Shown in pieces: positions 61,749 to 64,000 of a DNA stretch of 64,000 nt. A model generated the notes under the pieces. That model searched no databases. It was not told the DNA's origin and was given only the letters and a program-made list of their open reading frames with translations. Within the stretch, counting starts at the first letter, position 1. Each line of letters begins with the position of its first letter. The stretch covers positions 186,001 through 250,000 of the forward strand of contig RCTD01000004.1 in assembly GCA_014898415.1 (NCBI GenBank), read 5' to 3'. The position numbers and the translations under genes are program-made. This DNA comes from Stromatinia cepivora. Its lineage: Eukaryota > Ascomycota > Leotiomycetes > Helotiales > Sclerotiniaceae.

Positions 61749-63214
61749 TTAATGACAGTAACCACTCACGCAAGTATAATCCGCATTGCAGGGACTGCTT
61801 GCGCTACAGTCCCAACCTTCACAACCCCAAGTACAGGCTGGTGTCTGATGACAATAACCACTTACGCAAGTGAGACCTCCACTGCAAGGACTACTTGCGC
61901 TGCAGTCCCATCCTTCACAACCCCATGTACAGGTTGCTGCCTGATGACAGTAACCACTTACGCAAGTGAGACCTCCACTGCAAGGACTACTTGCGCTACA
62001 GTCCCATCCGTCACAGCCCCAAGTGCAGGTTCCTGTTGGGCTGGCAGGTTTAGTGGTGGTTGGTGCTGTGCTCTTGGGAGTAGTGGAAGGGGGCGATCCA
62101 CCTATATTCCAAATCAGTATTTTATTCTCCAAGTGGGATCCCAAGAGATATCTTACCAGAGCCGCAACCTGTCTTTGTGTTATGCAAAAGTAATTGCTGG
62201 GTGGAAGACAGAATTGATGAACTTCCCTCCACAATCAAAAAGTCCGATTCTTTGTTGTACTCGAACCATGATGCTGCAATGTAATTTGGATATTCGCACA
62301 TATCCTGATTTACCAACTGACTAACCCATGCAGCATTTCCAGAAGACCCAGCATATCCCGTCTCACCGATGGCAAATGGGATGTTGTATGCGGCGGAGTA
62401 GGTTTTGTAGAAGTTACTGTAGCAGCTTGAAAAGGCAGAGGAGGGAAGAGGCGAAGCTGTGGGATAGCAATCGATACCTACGATGTCAACGTAGGATGCT
62501 CCGGGCCAATATGGTGCAACCGGGGCAGATGAAGTGTCTACGTTGGGAGACCAGTACATTTTGATCTTGGGATTGCTGGAGACAGCTGCGTGGACATTCT
62601 TCCAAGCTGTGATGAACTCGTCGGCTGTTCCATGGTATGTACCATCGGTCTAGTCAAATGTTAATCGAGATAGCAGAAAGGTTCTAGATGGTCAATACTT
62701 ACGACATAGTAGTTCATCTCATGACCAAATCTCAACCAAACCTCCACTCCCTTCGCAGTGAACTGTTCCAACACACTTGCAACCTGACTGGCTACACTGC
62801 TGGTCACTTCGCTAAATGGAATAGACGGCATAACCGCCGGCTGAAATACAGCACCAGACGCAACGACATCATCAAGACGTTCAAGGAGCTGAGATCCACT
62901 GAATGTGCTAGATGATACTTGCGCGTACCATCCATAAGTACTGGCTTTTCCACCGAGCTTGCTGTTTATTTGAGCCATGGTATAGGCTGGAGAAGTCACC
63001 TGCCAGCCATCCGATGGAAGGAAGCCAAAGGCCACACCATTGGAAACTACTCCGTCGGAAGGAAGGCCATCAACTGCAGCTAGAGAGTGTTAGTCATAAC
63101 TTTTGCGAAGGAGAGGTATTTATTACCTCGTTTTTCACTGGGCAGTTGTGGAGTAGCCAAGGCTGATACGGCCGACACGATAGCAGCTCCAGAAAGAAAA
63201 TAGGTAGACTTCAT
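61749..63214 (-). CDS. Secreted GH26-type glycoside hydrolase with three Cys-rich C-terminal repeats
   Basis: The GH26 family includes beta-mannanases. Exons are 63214-63127, 63079-62703, 62649-62157 and 62101-61749, with introns of 47, 53 and 55 bp. The product is 436 residues with all phases consistent. The start is a signal peptide (MKSTYFLSGAAIVSAVSALA), with LPSEKR suggesting a Kex2-cut propeptide. The catalytic part has FGFLPSDGWQ, MAQINSKLGGKASTYGWYAQ, FGHEMNYY (acid/base Glu), YWSPNVD, YVDIVGIDCYP and FAIGETG (candidate nucleophile Glu). A Thr/Pro/Ser linker follows. Then come three 32-residue repeats CTWGCxGWDCSASSPC...LTCVSGYCH, not a CBM1 pattern. They may bind carbohydrate; this is inference. 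The gene converges on the SDR gene. Confidence 0.88.
61750..62030. repeat. Three 96-bp tandem units inside the GH26 gene
   Basis: The unit (for example from CTGATGACAATAACCACTTACG at 61845, and again at 61941) recurs every 96 bp, with a more diverged first copy near 61750. It encodes the Cys-rich repeats. The middle and right units are nearly identical, which suggests recent duplication or gene conversion. Confidence 0.85.
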
Positions 63215-64000
63215 GGTGAGAATAATATGTAGAGACTGAAACTACAATGTTTTCTTAAAGGAAACTGGGAGATATGTATGAAAGGATAGTAAGATGGAAA
63301 GTGAGATGGCACAGAGGAAGACTTCCGGTCTATATATATATATATATGTCCTTCGCTCGAAAGCATTAACATATGGAGAAGACTACAACCCATCCCACTG
63401 CGGCTCAAACACATACCGCCCATAGATATGATGCTCATTTGCTCTTCAGACTCAACACACACAAACCGCATGGTTAGAGTACACATCCCGTCAGCCCAGC
63501 CGCACCGGATGACAATTCCGAATAGGTATCGTTTTCCGTGGAGACCAATTAATCTGATCTTGGAGATCAACTGGTAGATCTTCGTGATGGGAAATGAGCA
63601 TTTTTTCCAAGATCCTACGATGTGACGTTGCAGGATTCTATTGTTACCTTCCGTAACTAAACAAACTGAGAATAAGCCCATACACCTTTTCAGCTTAGGA
63701 TTTCTCGCCGAAACGTAAATATCGGGAAATACGGAGAGGAAGTGAATGGCAGATTACCGGTTTGTTGATTAATCTAATCATATATTCCCGTCTGGCAGCA
63801 GGTCCCTGCTGATCTAGTTAACCTTAATTCAAGCGAGAAAACTTAGGCTTAAAAAGGTATGGGCTTATTCTCAGTTTGTCGAAGTCCATACGGTACTTTC
63901 AAATTGAACATAAGCTATTGAACTTTGAATATGTCAAGGCGGTGATTTGATTAGTTTTGGCTGTTTAATTAATTGGTGCGGGTGAACTCTTCTATGGCTG
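63215..64000. promoter_or_regulatory. Promoter region of the GH26 gene and right edge
   Basis: A TA microsatellite (63331-63347) lies about 120 bp upstream of the start. An inverted-repeat element is at 63662-63878. The sequence beyond shows no open frame of note to the window end. Confidence 0.45.
63662..63878. mobile_element. MITE-like inverted-repeat element
   Basis: CAAACTGAGAATAAGCCCAT (63662 onward) and its reverse complement (ending at 63878) form a perfect 22-bp terminal pair. The pairing extends imperfectly to about 46-47 bp per arm (63662-63708 and 63833-63878), giving a 217-bp element with a non-repeated centre. No transposase frame and no clear target duplication are visible. It could also be a hairpin-forming regulatory or decayed sequence. 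Confidence 0.6.

Noticed and set aside
1..64000. CRISPR arrays, operons, Shine-Dalgarno sites or bacterial terminators
   Set aside because: The introns and gene families show a eukaryotic nuclear genome. No regularly spaced repeat array is present.

Overview
The window reads as a filamentous ascomycete chromosome segment, most likely Leotiomycetes and probably Sclerotiniaceae (Botrytis/Sclerotinia type). The reasons are short introns of about 40-110 bp with GTAnGT donors and CTAAC/CTAAT-type branch sites, fungal gene families (FZO1, NHA1, PTC1, VPS2, VPS16, a 2EXR protein, GH71 and GH26 enzymes), and a very AT-rich block of dead retrotransposons that looks RIP-mutated. The species call is inference.

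Layout. 1-395 holds the 3' end of an unrecognised plus-strand gene. 1280-3230 (minus) is a Ptc1-like PP2C phosphatase. 4069-19082 is a three-layer nest of LTR retrotransposons. A Ty3/Gypsy element with 112-bp LTRs (target duplication CTTTC) is split by a Ty1/Copia element with 308-bp LTRs (duplication ATACC). The left LTR of that Copia element is split in turn by a 150-bp solo-LTR-like insertion (duplication ATATG). 20067-28122 carries three housekeeping genes on the minus strand: VPS2 (ESCRT-III), FZO1 (mitofusin) and NHA1 (Na+/H+ antiporter). 30883-32379 (plus) is RIT1, which modifies initiator tRNA. 32380-37500 is gene-poor and contains a crumbled ABCC transporter pseudogene. 37576-39359 (minus) is alpha-MPP and 40812-42956 (plus) is a Dma-type FHA-RING ubiquitin ligase, with a divergent promoter region between them. 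43928-46878 (minus) is VPS16. 47155-48386 (plus) is a Mg-chelatase-like fungal protein. 49236-50583 is a 2EXR-domain protein, and 51405-52638 is an unknown gene with an in-frame stop. The right end is a secreted-enzyme region: a GH71 alpha-1,3-glucanase with Cys-rich repeats and a long C-terminal module (54605-59724, frame-disrupted), an extended SDR reductase (60394-61603), and a GH26-type enzyme with three tandem Cys-rich repeats (61749-63214).

How the parts relate. The housekeeping genes share no operon-like logic. Several act in endomembrane and mitochondrial biology: VPS2 and VPS16 in vacuolar/endosomal sorting, FZO1 and alpha-MPP in mitochondria. The right 10 kb fits extracellular polysaccharide attack or fungal wall remodelling. 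Exon structures were worked out by hand from splice motifs, reading phase and family conservation. Three loci (VPS16, the 51405 gene, GH71 and its tail) carry frame breaks that are either real lesions or sequence errors.
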